Below are positions 1 through 10,591 of a stretch of 64,000 nt of DNA, one piece after another; position 1 is the stretch's first letter, and every line of letters begins with the position of its first letter. Position numbers and translations under genes: made by a program. The stretch lies in the NCBI GenBank assembly GCA_964030475.1, contig CAXIPT010000060.1, forward strand, positions 19,320 to 83,319. The letters are read 5' to 3'. This stretch comes from Tethya wilhelma. Taxonomy: Eukaryota > Porifera > Demospongiae > Tethyida > Tethyidae. Below the pieces are notes generated by a model. That model searched no databases. It saw only the letters and a program-made list of their open reading frames with translations, and was not told the origin of the DNA.

Positions 1-125
1 TGTTTGCTTTCTTTTTACGATTTAGCCCCATTCCTGTGTCTCATTACATTTCCAATGTTTTTTTTACTTGTTTGTTCTTATTTTTCCATAATTCTACAAA
101 TCGCATTTGAGTTGGTATGTGTAGC
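1..125. repeat. Fragment of foldback family C
   Basis: This stretch matches both arms of the foldback at 40.2-40.8 kb. It shares the ttacgattt and ccattcctgtgtctcatta blocks and the long T run, and continues into the outer arm sequence with ctacaaatcgcatttgag. The window edge cuts it. From 126 to about 380 I see no gene or repeat I can name. Confidence 0.6.
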
Positions 126-379
126 TAGCTACTGAGCTAGTAGTCTGGCAAGCCAGACTCACTGAGCCAGCGGCGGGCTGCTGAGCTGGTACTTGAAGTC
201 ACAACTTGTTGTGTAGCCTGCTTGATACTGAAGTGAAACACACATCTGAGTCATTTGGAGGCAGGAGCTGTATCATAAGATTTACTCTTTCTATATGTTA
301 TGATAATCAAAGTTCTGATTCATCTCTTAAGAAGAGCAAGAGCATCCAGGTATCACAAAATAGTTCCAGGCTATTTCAG

Positions 380-738
380 TGCATTTAATTCCAAATAATG
401 CACACTTTTGTGTGTGGAAAGGGTCGTCAATTCGAATTTTCTAGAAGCTAATGAATTATTCATGAGTGTAGAAATTAATGGCGGCCATATGGATGAGGCA
501 CTTTCCGCCTTGTATCTAGCTACTCAATGAGAGGCGCTAAAAACCGATGGCAAAAGCGACTGTACCGGAAGAAACCAAGTTCGTTCGTTCAAGAATCAGC
601 TTCTAAAAGTGAATAGTCTCTGAGAAAAGTTGAGCCAAGATAGAAAAAGAAGAAGAATAAGAAGAAGATGGAGAAAATTGGAGGTTTGGCATGTTTGTGT
701 TTGTTACTTTAGCGATGGTTTTAGGCCATGTTTTTGGG
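380..738 (+). repeat. Repeat family B, copy 1 (left half, split by Merlin)
   Basis: This is the left part of a dispersed repeat whose other copy lies inverted at 39520-39950. The two copies share aattggaggtttggcat, actttagcgatg and taggccatg, and both carry a GAA/TTC-rich tract at the same place. The right part of this copy resumes at 2196 after the Merlin element. Small ORFs here are not conserved between the copies. Confidence 0.75.
731..738. repeat. Merlin target-site duplication, left
   Basis: The octamer tttttggg directly precedes the left inverted repeat and recurs exactly at 2188-2195. An 8-bp duplication is what Merlin elements make. The uninterrupted repeat copy near 39.54 kb has one related octamer (ttttaggg when read in this orientation). 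Confidence 0.92.
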
Positions 739-2187
739 GGATCATGTAGGATATCCGACTCCCGCGCGTATTCAAAAGGGGGCGTGGTTACGAGTCACGT
801 GGTGACACGCCTACCAATTATGGTTAATTAGTATATAATTAATTTTAAAATTGATTTAAACATTTTGGCGGTAAAACGCGGGAAGAAGCAAACATGGCCA
901 ACTTGTCCATCCTGCAAATAGGTCCAGTTATCTTTGGATCCACTAGTGATCTGGTGAGCTATCTGCAACAAAAACACCTGTTAGCAGATAGCTATACTTG
1001 TAGAAGCTGCAGCACTCCGATGGATCTGAAGAAGACAGATATATCAGATGGCCTGATATTTCGCTGCAGCTCTTGCAAGACAACCAAGTCACTGAGAGTA
1101 GGCAGCTTCTTCAGTAAGAGTAAGTTAACTCTGCAGAAGTGGATGATACTTTTGTATTGGTGGGTCCAGGATTACCCTGTCAGTAGTGCAGCAGAGGAAG
1201 CCGATGTAGGTAGGGATACTGCTATTGATGTTTATCAGTGGCTAAGGGAAGTGTGCAGCACGAAACTATTAGGGATGAACATCCAGGTAGGTGGTGCAGG
1301 AAAGGTGGTGCAAATTGACGAGAGTTAGTTTACCCATAAACCTAAGGTTAGTTACAAGTTAACACTGATAATAATTATTTACATAATTGCAACAACTAAA
1401 ATTAATACAGAGTCACAGAGGACGTCCACCTCGTACCAAAATCTGGGTGTTTGGATTGGTGGATACATCTGTGACTCCGGCCCAGGGCTACATGGAGATA
1501 GTCCAACGTAGGGATGCTGCAACACTGCTTCCTATCATTAGGCAACATGTTGCAAGTGGCTCAATCGTGTGGTCAGATGAATGGGCTGCCTATAATCGAG
1601 TATCGAGTCTCCCAAATGTGAGTAGCCATGGAGTGGTAAACCATTCCATACAATTTGTAAATCCTACAACCGGAGTCCATACCCAGAATGTAGAGTCGTA
1701 TTGGAATCGGGTCAAGATAAAGTTGAAACGAATGCGTGGTTGTCATGCCGGGAGCATCAAGTCCCCAGTTACTTGGATGAGTTCATGTACAGGGAAAGGT
1801 TTGGTACCACTGCCACTCAACTCTTTAACAATATTATAAGTGACATTGAAACCCAATTTCCTGTGTAAAATAATATCAAAATTTTAATAATGTATTCTTA
1901 GTACACTTTGAATTACTACTGCTGTTAGTTAGTAATGTAAAATTTGTTAGGCCCTAAATCTGTTGTTGTATTTTTGTTCTCACGTTTATCTTTATCTTGA
2001 TCCTAGTCCTTGCTTGTCTTGCCATGCATGTTGATATATTAAACTTGTTGCCAGGAAAACTTTTGTGAAAAACAAAATAACTTGACTTGCCACCACGTGG
2101 ACCTTTAATTGGTAGGCGTGTCACCACGTGACTCGTAACCACGCCCCCTTTTGAATACGCGCGGGAGTCGGATATCCTACATGATCC
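739..2187 (+). mobile_element. Merlin (IS1016/ISXO2-type) DNA transposon
   Basis: This is a complete 1449-bp element. The 82-bp terminal inverted repeats (739-820 and 2106-2187) are identical by eye, start ggatcatgtaggatatcc and contain cacgtg. An 8-bp duplication flanks it. Inside is a single transposase gene, spliced once and now disabled. Identical termini beside a broken transposase suggest either recent insertion or movement in trans by an intact relative. The insertion can be tested directly because family B at 39.5 kb preserves the empty site. Confidence 0.93.
894..1868 (+). pseudogene. Merlin transposase, two exons, disabled
   Basis: The ISXO2-like/IS1595-type transposase reads from ATG 894. 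Residues about 35-62 hold a Cys4 zinc ribbon (CRSC then CSSC). The first catalytic Asp is in QIDES near residue 143. Intron 1347-1410 (64 nt, gttagt to acag) joins KPK to SHRGRP. The second exon gives the next Asp in WSDEWAAY and the catalytic Glu in NVESYW, followed by a C-terminal tail ending at TAA 1866-1868. Two lesions are visible: TAG at 1326-1328, directly after the first catalytic motif, and a frameshift between about 1745 and 1770, after which SYLDEFMYRERFG is in another frame. Family, order and length fit Merlin, so the assignment is firm; activity is not expected. Confidence 0.9.
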
Positions 2188-2195
2188 TTTTTGGG
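2188..2195. repeat. Merlin target-site duplication, right
   Basis: tttttggg is identical to 731-738. The host repeat (ctcattagaaagagaaag) resumes straight after it. Confidence 0.92.
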
Positions 2196-2221
2196 CTCAT
2201 TAGAAAGAGAAAGAGCTAAAT

Positions 2222-2346
2222 AGTAGCTTAAGAAGCCTTTTAGTGCTAAGCGCTCAGTTTTTGCAGAGTTATTCGCGTGAATATTTGTATTGCGCTAATG
2301 GGCCATCCGTGCCATTCCTGTGTACCCAGTACTACCGTACTGGGAA
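2222..2346 (+). repeat. Repeat family A with terminal hairpin, copy 1
   Basis: The block runs from gtagcttaagaagcc to tactgggaat. Other copies lie at 13952-14046 and 39296-39420. All three end at the same place, straight after a stem-loop with an 8-bp perfect stem (CCCAGTAC, loop TACC, GTACTGGG) plus aat, and diverge beyond it. A hairpin at the 3' boundary recalls Helitron/Helentron non-autonomous elements, but I cannot show the other end. Confidence 0.65.
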
Positions 2347-2480
2347 TAATAGTTTCATTCTAGTTCTAGTAACACAAAGTCACAATCCCAGTCCACTCTT
2401 CACAAATGCCTGGCAGTGCTTTAAAGGGAAATCATACAGCTCACCTGGCTCTTGTAGGCTTGCCCCCAATGACCATTCAC
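2347..2480 (+). repeat. Repeat family I, copy 1
   Basis: The segment includes cattctagttctagtaac and cctggcagtgctttaaa. It recurs at about 9603-9780, and a tail portion (atgcaacaaatgttggttt) recurs at about 11187-11235. No coding potential or termini are recognised. Confidence 0.6.
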
Positions 2481-2650
2481 AAAATTAATACTATGTATGC
2501 AAGTGTAATGGTAAATGATTGAAAAAGCTTTTGCTATGGAGACTGGATTACAGGATTGCAGCTATATAAAATTTAAAAATTGTCCATATACGACTGAGCC
2601 CACATAAGCACATATATGTACATCTAACAATTTTTTTTTCAGCTATAGTG

Positions 2651-2695
<45 letters not shown>

Positions 2696-3059
2696 ACATA
2701 GTAGTTGCATGACCCTTAAGTGGGTGGCACTCGATGCATGGTCGAGTGCCACACACTTAAGGGCATGCAACTAGTTTGTTTGCCATTGCCCCCCTGTGAC
2801 CCCTAGCTACTCTATTCTCACCTCCACCCAGGCACTAACCGGCAATTAGCCTATAAAAACTTTGGTTNTTGCCCCCAATGACCATTCACAAAATTAATAC
2901 TATGTATGCAAGTGTAATGGTAAATGATTGAAAAAGCTTTTGCTATGGAGACTGGATTACAGGATTGCAGCTATATAAAATTTAAAAATTGTCCATATAT
3001 GACTGAGCCCACATAAGCACATATATGTACATCTAACAATTTTTTTTTCAGCTATAGTG

Positions 3060-3116
<57 letters not shown>

Positions 3117-3282
3117 TAGTTGCATGACCCTTAAGTGGGTGGCACTCGATGCATGGTCGAGTGCCACACACTTAAGGGCATGCAACTAGTTTGTTTGCCA
3201 TTGCCCCCTTGTGACCCCTAGCTACTCTATTCTCACCTCCACCCAGGCACTAACCGGCAATTAGCCTATAAAAACTTTGGTT
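2462..3282 (+). repeat. Tandem 409-bp duplication across an n
   Basis: Sequence 2462-2867 repeats almost perfectly as 2871-3282. The joint is the single n at 2868, and the main difference is the CA-tract length. This pattern is more likely an unresolved assembly overlap or haplotype join than a real tandem duplication. Confidence 0.85.
2651..2698. repeat. (CA)n microsatellite
   Basis: A CA tract lies immediately left of the first hairpin element of family H. The homologous tract in the second copy is at 3060-3113 and is longer. Confidence 0.95.
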
Positions 3283-3298
3283 GCTAGGCAATGGCTAA

Positions 3299-3350
<52 letters not shown>
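3060..3350 (+). mobile_element. Family H element between two (CA)n tracts
   Basis: About 185 bp of unique sequence sit between (CA)n tracts at 3060-3113 and 3301-3350. The unit opens with a long imperfect hairpin (tagttgcatgacccttaag ... cttaagggcatgcaacta), then carries acccctagctactctattc and aaaactttggttgctaggc. The copy at 7799-8026 has the same order in reverse and is again flanked by TG tracts. Older remnants are at 31800-31955 and about 33585-33640. Dispersed copies that always abut CA/TG tracts suggest a non-autonomous mobile element linked to microsatellites. Confidence 0.7.
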
Positions 3351-3352
<2 letters not shown>

Positions 3353-3359
3353 ATTTTAA

Positions 3360-4980
3360 TAATCAAATAAACTTGTACAGGCAAGCCCAAACAGGATCTT
3401 GTACAGTATATATCATATCAACATGGTAATCAATTCTCAATCAATTATTAGTGTCCTACACACACAACTGATGTTATGTATCATATAGGTGAATTTCATG
3501 TAAGCACAGATGTTTGTGACAGTTACATGTGGTATGTGTCATGCAAGTAAGTGTAACCCCCAGGGACAGAACAATAATATAATAAGGCCAATAGCTATAT
3601 ACCACCCCATTGAGGAGTGAATTCTGCATGAACCGGCCTGTAGACATGCAATAATCAGCTTGTGTGAGACCCCTGACTCTAGACAATTAGTAATTCACTG
3701 CCCCCTACCCCCAAGACGCGTTATAGTACATAATTCATGAGAGTAATTATTTATACCACCAGGACACAGTTAATTACAATTGTATGGTATCACCCAGTCC
3801 CCAAAACAACGCATGATTAGTGTGAGGATGAACCAATTGATATCCTAGCTTCCATAATTGAGGATGTTTCTCTGCAACCCCTGCAGACATTAATTAAGTG
3901 CTATTGTAACCCCACAAGACAATTATACTAATTTAATCATCAAAACTGAGTGAATTGTAGACCGGGGTGTCTATTTTTAGAATTTATGTGACTTTAGGAA
4001 AATACTTCTCTATTAAGACAATTCTTTTGTACAACATGCACGACCCCTGAAAACAAATCACGGCACACACAAACACTGGCATGGATATATACTCTAACTA
4101 AAGTACAGTGTTGGGAGTGGTGGTCTAAAACCATGCAGTTACAGTAGGGGCATATATATACAGGCTTAAATTACATGTCTAGTACAGCAACAACAACTTA
4201 CACATTATATGTGCCATCGACCACATGTGAACGCCTGTACATGTACATAAAGAGAAAGAGAAAGAACATGATTAGAAAGTATCATTACATGTATGAGGGA
4301 GCACACCTTCACGGGTGACAATATTTGTATACATGCATGCACATGTGTATATCCCATACAAAAATAGTAATTGAGCAAGACCCTTGTATTCTGAAAGAGC
4401 AAGGATGGTCTAGCTACATGTAGCTTCGTTCCCAGGCTCCCTTCTCTAAAAGAAAGAAAGAAAGAGAAGGGAGTCTGGTTACCAATCGCACGTGATGAAA
4501 TCCTTGCACAAGTCTAAATGAGAACCCTCCCAATGGCGTATTTATAGTGAATTTGACACAAACCACTCAGCTTGAGTACTAGGAATATTGTCCTCTCCAT
4601 ACCCACCTGAAGTGGCTCATGCAAATGGACAGCATGCAGACAAGACTCACAACATAATTTTGGGTAATTAGTAACACTACAGCTTCTACATAAAATTATA
4701 GGGGCTACACAGCTCATGAAATCTCCATGCAGGAGGAGGTTGTAGTCTAGTGTCTGGACTTGTTGCTGTAATTTGTAGCTACAATGCTCCAAGGTAAAAA
4801 AGTAAATGCTGTCACATAGCTCTTATACTAAGTCTTAGATTGTGATTGATGTAATAGATTCTGATTGTTTCCCATTAATGTCATGCAAGCATTCTGGCAT
4901 AGTCATAATGTGTATGTATGCTGTAGTATACTGTTAGCACTATTAGTTACTATTACATGTATAAGGAGGTCATTTTTTGT
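3360..4980. other. No gene recognised
   Basis: Short ORFs on both strands lack domains, splice context or repeats. The only structure noticed is a hairpin at about 4438-4473, with gctcccttctct facing agagaagggagtc around an AAAG-rich loop. Confidence 0.6.
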
Positions 4981-5075
4981 CATGAATTGGGCTTTGAATG
5001 ACAACCTCCGAAGAGAGGACAAAGGCCATGATCCCAAAGTGTCCTCTACGGAGGTTCGACTGTATCCAGTGACAA
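4981..5075 (-). repeat. Mariner-like terminal fragment
   Basis: Contains gacaacctccgaagagag ... ctctacggaggttcgactg, an inverted pair ending in the same style as the family J ends near 50.0 and 50.8 kb (ggaggttggactg, gaaggttcaactg). It is probably a solo end of a Tc1/mariner-type non-autonomous element. From 5080 to 6545 I see no gene. Confidence 0.5.
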
Positions 5076-6550
5076 GTTTCCCTAGGTACTACAGTAGAAG
5101 CTGTAGGAGGATACAGAAGGCATAGATAAACAAAGTTACCTTCTAGTATGTACAATGTTGAGCAAGTGTTTTTGATTTCCAGAGGTAAGCCTCATGGGCA
5201 TAATGTCGACCCCTTGCTTTCTCATTCTAAATGGCATATCACTAAAGTTTTGCTATAGAGTTGGTATGACATTCAAATGTTCAGCACAATTATGTGAACA
5301 CCTCCAGATCTAAGCTGTTTGGAAAACAAATGTCAGTTGTTGCATTTCCTCAGCCCCTATTTATTTATCGTTGGTGTTTTTTTTTTGTTTTTTTTTGGAT
5401 GTTGTTACAGGGCGGTAAAGTTTGAAGAAGCATTCTGTATCCTGAATCTGCCTTTAAACCAGGAAGTCTAGGACAAGATCTCAAGACAACCACATGCATA
5501 CAAGAAAAGCTCACCAACAGCGGACCACTAGTCTCATTTCTAGGCATTAATTTGGCCATATATATAAACTGTCACCGACAGTTATCTCAAGTGTGTGTAC
5601 ATGAAATGGGGCACTGCTTTGAATCAGCAAGCTCTTATCACATCACTGGCAAGAGTTTACTGTTTATGCTCGTTGCTTCCAGAAACATTTTTGCCTGCTA
5701 TGACAGAACAAGATGTATTCGTAATCTAAAAGTTACCATACTTGGAGCCATGGAAACAAAACTGTTGAGACCATTAAAGTTATAATGTACTTTGGGCACA
5801 CCAAACTAATACTTATAGTGTATTAGAAGATAACAAATTTCTGGTAGCTTACTGCTTGGTGGTCAGCCCTCCAATAAGATCAGGGTGGCGATCACAAACA
5901 AGCTTGATTTATCTCGTCCATTGCACATCTAGTACAGATTTAGGTAAAAATGATTGGAAGGGTTCAGGTTCCTTTTACGCCCCTGTCAAGTATTGTGTCC
6001 CACAGGTGACACCACTCTAACATACGACATTGTTGAACAATGGATGAGTACTATATATCATCAACGACAAGAAAATTAGAGATTCTGGTGCTGATGGAGT
6101 CAGTATTTGAGGAGAGCAATTTCGCTAGAAACCATAGTTCTCGAAGCAGTATTCGAGTTGAAACAGTAAGTCAGTGAAGTCTGATACGGATAGCATCGTT
6201 GGAATAGAACTTTGGCAGGAGATAATTATATATGCTTGGCAACATGGGCAACCAGAGAGCTTGACGTCAACTCAGAAGACGGGATGGAGATTTTAAAAAA
6301 GGTTGATATCTAGCTTCAAGGTCCATTTTTCGTTTCTTTTCACACAATCTATAGATCTATAGACAACTAGCAAGAACATCTGTACCAAGGTCTGAGACGT
6401 AGGATCCAACGTGCGATTTCACACTGGAAAGACTCAAGACACACTGAGGCTACTACGCATGCTCACTAATGATGTAGTGGTGCTAGCCAACGGTTACTTT
6501 ACAATAGACTAACAGCAATGGTATGCGTGTGTGTGAATGTGTGACAATTC

Positions 6551-6556
6551 CACACA

Positions 6557-6590
<34 letters not shown>
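6551..6590. repeat. (CA)n microsatellite
   Basis: An uninterrupted run of CA dinucleotides beginning after a short cacacacaaa. No hairpin element is visible beside this one. Confidence 0.95.
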
Positions 6591-6591
<1 letters not shown>

Positions 6592-6659
6592 CTATACTAG
6601 GGTACACATGGTGCAAATCCTCGCTCAGCAAGCACGCATTATTTCTTTCATGAATTGAG

Positions 6660-7100
6660 CAATGGGAACAATGCACACTTGTTTATAATAAATTATGCGC
6701 TTTGGATTGGGTCGTCAGTTTAAAAACACGCAATTCAGAACATAGTCACATGACAGTCTGGGGTCGTCAATTCAGAAAACGCAATTCAGGTAAATTTGAG
6801 CTAGCATCCAGCAAAGCAGCTAGAAGCAGAAATCTGGTGTAAAAAGGTAATGTGGACAGTCCTACATCCATAGTAAATGTGTACATGAAGTTACACAGTG
6901 TAAACTTGAAGCAAACAGAAGTTAAGAGAACAGTATGAGGTCGTCAATTTAGAAAACTACATTCAGGTTATTCGTGCTGGCGTCCAGAAAACCAGCTAGA
7001 GGTACATGTCTGACTTATAAAGCTAACGTGGACAGTCCTACCTTCATAGTAAGTGTGTACACGAAGTCAATCCGTGTAAATTTGAAGTAAACACAAGTTA
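6660..7100 (+). repeat. Diverged tandem repeat, about 180-bp unit
   Basis: Units starting near 6762 and 6940 share ggtcgtcaat, ccagctaga, gtggacagtcctac, tagtaa.tgtgtaca and the ending gaagtaaacacaagtta (with changes). A third start, gggtcgtcagttt, lies at 6708. The phrase gggtcgtcaattc also occurs at 420 in family B, so this may be an internally repeated piece of that family. The ORF on the minus strand to 7289 is unsupported, and I see nothing between 7100 and 7798. Confidence 0.6.
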
Positions 7101-7796
7101 GAGCAACTTTTCAGCATTTGCCCAAACATTACCCCGACCACCACCACCATTACGTCGACTTTTCTCAATTGAACCCGGGTATAGCCTCGCTTCGCTCGGA
7201 ATAAGCTTACTTACTTCCTTGGTAAGTCTCTCAAGATCCTCTACTGCTGGCTCAACAATGACCATACCTAACATCGACCACCAAGGCAACAGACAAAAGC
7301 TGCATAAATTTATTTGAATGTAAACTTGAGTAGAAAACGATACAACAAATAAAATTTGTCATAATTGTTCATTGTGGACTGCACTGAATAGACATGTTTG
7401 TATTATTATTACACTTACAGTGTAATGCATGACTGCAACAAACTGATAACCTCGCACACAGGCCAACAGCACGAAGAAGCAGCTCTGTTCTGACTCGGTT
7501 GACTAGACTTCAAGTTCAAAAAGTAGATAGCGAAAAATATTGAAATAGGGTATGAATGGGTATATACGGTTACTTGCACCATGCACAGTTGCCATGGCGC
7601 CATGGATCAGTTGGAGCATAGATAATATAGACTGGTTGAGTGTGGGATGGAAATGTGTGGGTGTTCAATAGCATGGAAGACTTTGAGCAGCATCCAAACC
7701 TGACGATGGTAGCTTCTAGGACCAGATCCGGGACATCCGACATGCTGTGGTATGTGCAGCTGGCTTGCAAATTATACTATAAGCAAAGTCTTGAAG

Positions 7797-7798
<2 letters not shown>

Positions 7799-7837
<39 letters not shown>

Positions 7838-8026
7838 TTAGCCATTGCCTAGCAACCAAAGTTTTTATAGGCTAATTACCGGTTAGTGCCTGGGTAGAGG
7901 TGAGAATAGAGTAGCTAGGGGTCACAGGGGGGAAAACTAGTTGCATGCCCTTAAGTGTGTGGCACTCGACCATGCATCGAGTGCCACCCACTTAAGGGTC
8001 ATGCAACTACTATGTGTGTGTGTGTA
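7799..8026 (-). mobile_element. Family H element between two (TG)n tracts
   Basis: This is the reverse-orientation copy of the element at 3060-3350. It runs (TG)n, gttagccattgcctagcaac, ctagctactc read in reverse, then the long hairpin ctagttgcatgcccttaag ... cttaagggtcatgcaact, then another TG tract at 8011-8026. No flanking unique target duplication can be defined because the flanks are microsatellite. Confidence 0.7.
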
Positions 8027-8817
8027 TTGGTAGTTACTAAGCAACGTTTCTATGACTATGTACTATGGGTAGTTTACAGAGATAGCATGAATGTGGTTTT
8101 TGCTGTAGCGCAAAAAGCACTATTTTGTGGTCAATTTTTAGGTTGTGTCTTTATTTTTGCCATTCAGGATAGCCTTCTTCCGTCTCATAACGTTGCATCT
8201 CCAGTGGCACAACAACTGCGACAGGTACTCAACAACTTCAGTTGGGCTCCCCATGAGCACTCCTCTAATCAAAGTGTCCATGTAAGAAGTATAACCAGTG
8301 TGTGTATTGCAGATACTTATGTGAATATCTTCTTTCATTGTCTTGTGAAAATAATGTGTTCAGGCTTGTATTAATTTGTATACTAACAAAAATAATATAA
8401 TCACTTTGCAGATTCCTGTACTGGACTGATATTGGTACTGATAGGATAGAAAAAGCCTCTATGGATGGAACTAATAGAACTGTTCTCCATTCTACTCGTC
8501 TCAGTAGAGTCTATGGGCTGACATTTAGGGCCCAGCATATTATGCTCCAAACTTTTGTTATTATGCTATGCTCCAGTGCTCACAAAAGCACTGAATTATG
8601 CTCTCGAATACTACCAATTATGCTCATCAGTATGTTCACTATATCTCATTTTCCTGGACCCAGGTGCAACTTTTTAAAGTTCAGAACCCATTCTAATTGA
8701 AAGTGAGAATCTGAAGTACTGTTAATTGACTTTTAAAAATTATGTCAGATTCTATTTTCTGGACCATATGCAGCATGCAGACCTACAACTATAATAGCAA
8801 GTATAGTTTTTTCTACT

Positions 8818-8868
8818 CTATAACATGAATCTCGCGACCTCTACACAGGTCACGAGATATATGTTACA
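8818..8868. repeat. Small foldback
   Basis: An imperfect hairpin with arms taacatgaatctcgcgacct and aggtcacgagatatatgtta. It is probably a tiny MITE remnant. The surrounding 8030-9055 has no gene I can support. Confidence 0.5.
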
Positions 8869-9063
8869 GTAGCAAGACTATTCTTGCATCAGTGCACTAT
8901 TATGCTAGCATTATGCTCAGTGCTTGCAAGTATCTATTATGCTCAAAATTATGCTAGCATAAAATGCTGAGGCCTACTGACATTGGACTATAACAACCAA
9001 GTTCTTTACTGGGCTGACTATAGCTATGATCGGATAGAAATGTCATTGTGTAAACTAACAAAC

Positions 9064-9125
9064 TAGTTGCATGACCTCATACAAGCCAGCATTCGCCCTT
9101 ACAGGGCTCATGAGGTCATGCAACT

Positions 9126-9198
<73 letters not shown>
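9064..9198. repeat. Hairpin abutting a long (TG)n tract
   Basis: The hairpin at 9064-9127 (tagttgcatgacctcat ... atgaggtcatgcaacta) shares its tips with family H but has a different core. It lies directly against a (GT)n tract of about 70 bp at 9129-9198. ORFs through the tract are poly Cys-Val artefacts. Confidence 0.75.
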
Positions 9199-9200
<2 letters not shown>

Positions 9201-9234
9201 AATGCACAATGCATCCCGGGCCAAGCAGACTAAT

Positions 9235-9430
9235 GGCCATGGACTCGAAGCTTAGCATTCAGAGAAGCACAAAAGCTTCATTTCTCAGCAACTACAGCGT
9301 TTTACAAAACTCTACACGACCAGTTTCAAGATAATTCAGAGTTATAAACGTAAGTGTCTTTATTTTTGTCGATTAAGCTGCCGTTCTTCAGATTTCGAAG
9401 TAACAGACAGACAGATAGACACACAAAATG
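9235..9430 (+). repeat. Family G repeat with (GACA)n-type tail
   Basis: The block starts near ctcgaagcttagcattcag and ends in cagacagacagatagaca. Other copies are at 12205-12400, 32895-33125 (reverse), 37625-37800 (reverse) and a short piece near 24340. Shared features are agaagcacaaaagc, an acgtaagt-like site and the simple-repeat tail. The short length and tail suggest a SINE-like retroposon. I find no clear tRNA-type promoter boxes, so the class is open. Confidence 0.55.
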
Positions 9431-9602
9431 ACTACCTTAATCCTCGTCACGTGCTTCGCACGCGCCAAGGCTTAATTAGCACATACAAATGTACTTGTAT
9501 GACAAAGAGAAGTGAGATGTATTGTAGATGCACAAGTGAGAATTCCCCTTATTAACCAAACTGGTTGCCAAGAGCACAAGTGGGGAATTCCCCATGTTTG
9601 GT

Positions 9603-9780
9603 TGCTTCATTCTAGTTCTAGTAACACAAAGTCACAAACCCAGTCCCAGTACAAACCCTTCACAAATACCTGGCAGTGCTTTAAAATGCAACAAATGTTG
9701 GTTTAAGTTAGCCTCCAACCAGGCTCTCCACTCACCTGGTTGGACATGGTTACCAATTAGCGGTCAAATTGCTCTTTGAT
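9603..9780 (+). repeat. Repeat family I, copy 2
   Basis: Matches 2347-2480 and continues with atgcaacaaatgttggttt, which recurs at 11187. It includes the inverted pair ccaaccaggc / cacctggttgg. From 9785 to 10500 nothing is recognised. Confidence 0.6.
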
Positions 9781-10501
9781 CTATTTTCTACAGCACGCCC
9801 TAGTCAAGCAAGAAGCTTGCTTTTAGCCCTTTCTTCAAGTCTACTTCTTCTCAGACAGTATATAGATCTAGTACTATACATGCAAAGTTCAATTTAAGAT
9901 CCTGTTCAGTACTTTCAGTGCTCAGCCTGGGATTGAGTGCTCAGCCTGGGATTGGATGCTAAAAACGGGTATGCTCAGTTTCGCCGTTTTGTGGTAAAAT
10001 GATGGCTTACTCAGTGTTGATCACTTCAGGTTATCTTGCTCAGTATTAGAGAGTTGTCATACAGAATTTCAAACTAAAAGAAGGCCTTTTTTGTCTCAGA
10101 ACGCTACCAACATTCAAAGAATACAAAATTGCATTCAAAGAATACAAAATTTAATAAATGCCATTCAACTCCCCACAATGCTCTGCATTGCACTAGTATA
10201 CTGTTGTATTATCAATCTCCAGATCAATGTGTGTGTGTATGTGTGTGAGTGTGTTGAATAGGGTTGTCTAATACACTCTCTCTTGTGGGTAGTATTCCCA
10301 TACACCTCTATTGTATTTCTGGACTAATACCTTAAAAGTGCTAATAATTAGTCCATGTGCACACATAATGCATACCCAGTGCACTCTCAGGTACAACAAC
10401 TTTGTCCCATTGGTTGCTAGTTTCTTTGATGTACTATAATTATATATAATATTATACTTGTTACATTTTGACACTTGAGATCAAAGGCAGAGAACTGTCT
10501 G

Positions 10502-10568
10502 CCAGGGCTTGATACTATTAAGATGGTGTCTTGATTTCAAGTGGCCACCATCTTGTATCAAGCCCTGT
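10502..10568. repeat. Small foldback upstream of an exon
   Basis: The arms cagggcttgata...agatggtg and caccatcttgtatcaagccctg pair across a short loop. It lies just upstream of the exon that starts at 10592. Confidence 0.55.
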
Positions 10569-10591
10569 CAATTTTGGGGGAGCTACCTCAG

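Noticed and set aside
2651..3350. CRISPR-like array
   Set aside because: The regular spacing is CA microsatellite plus an assembly-type duplication in a eukaryotic setting.
9067..9334. Poly Cys-Val ORFs at the TG tract
   Set aside because: They are translations of the (TG)n microsatellite in two frames; there is no domain or splice support.
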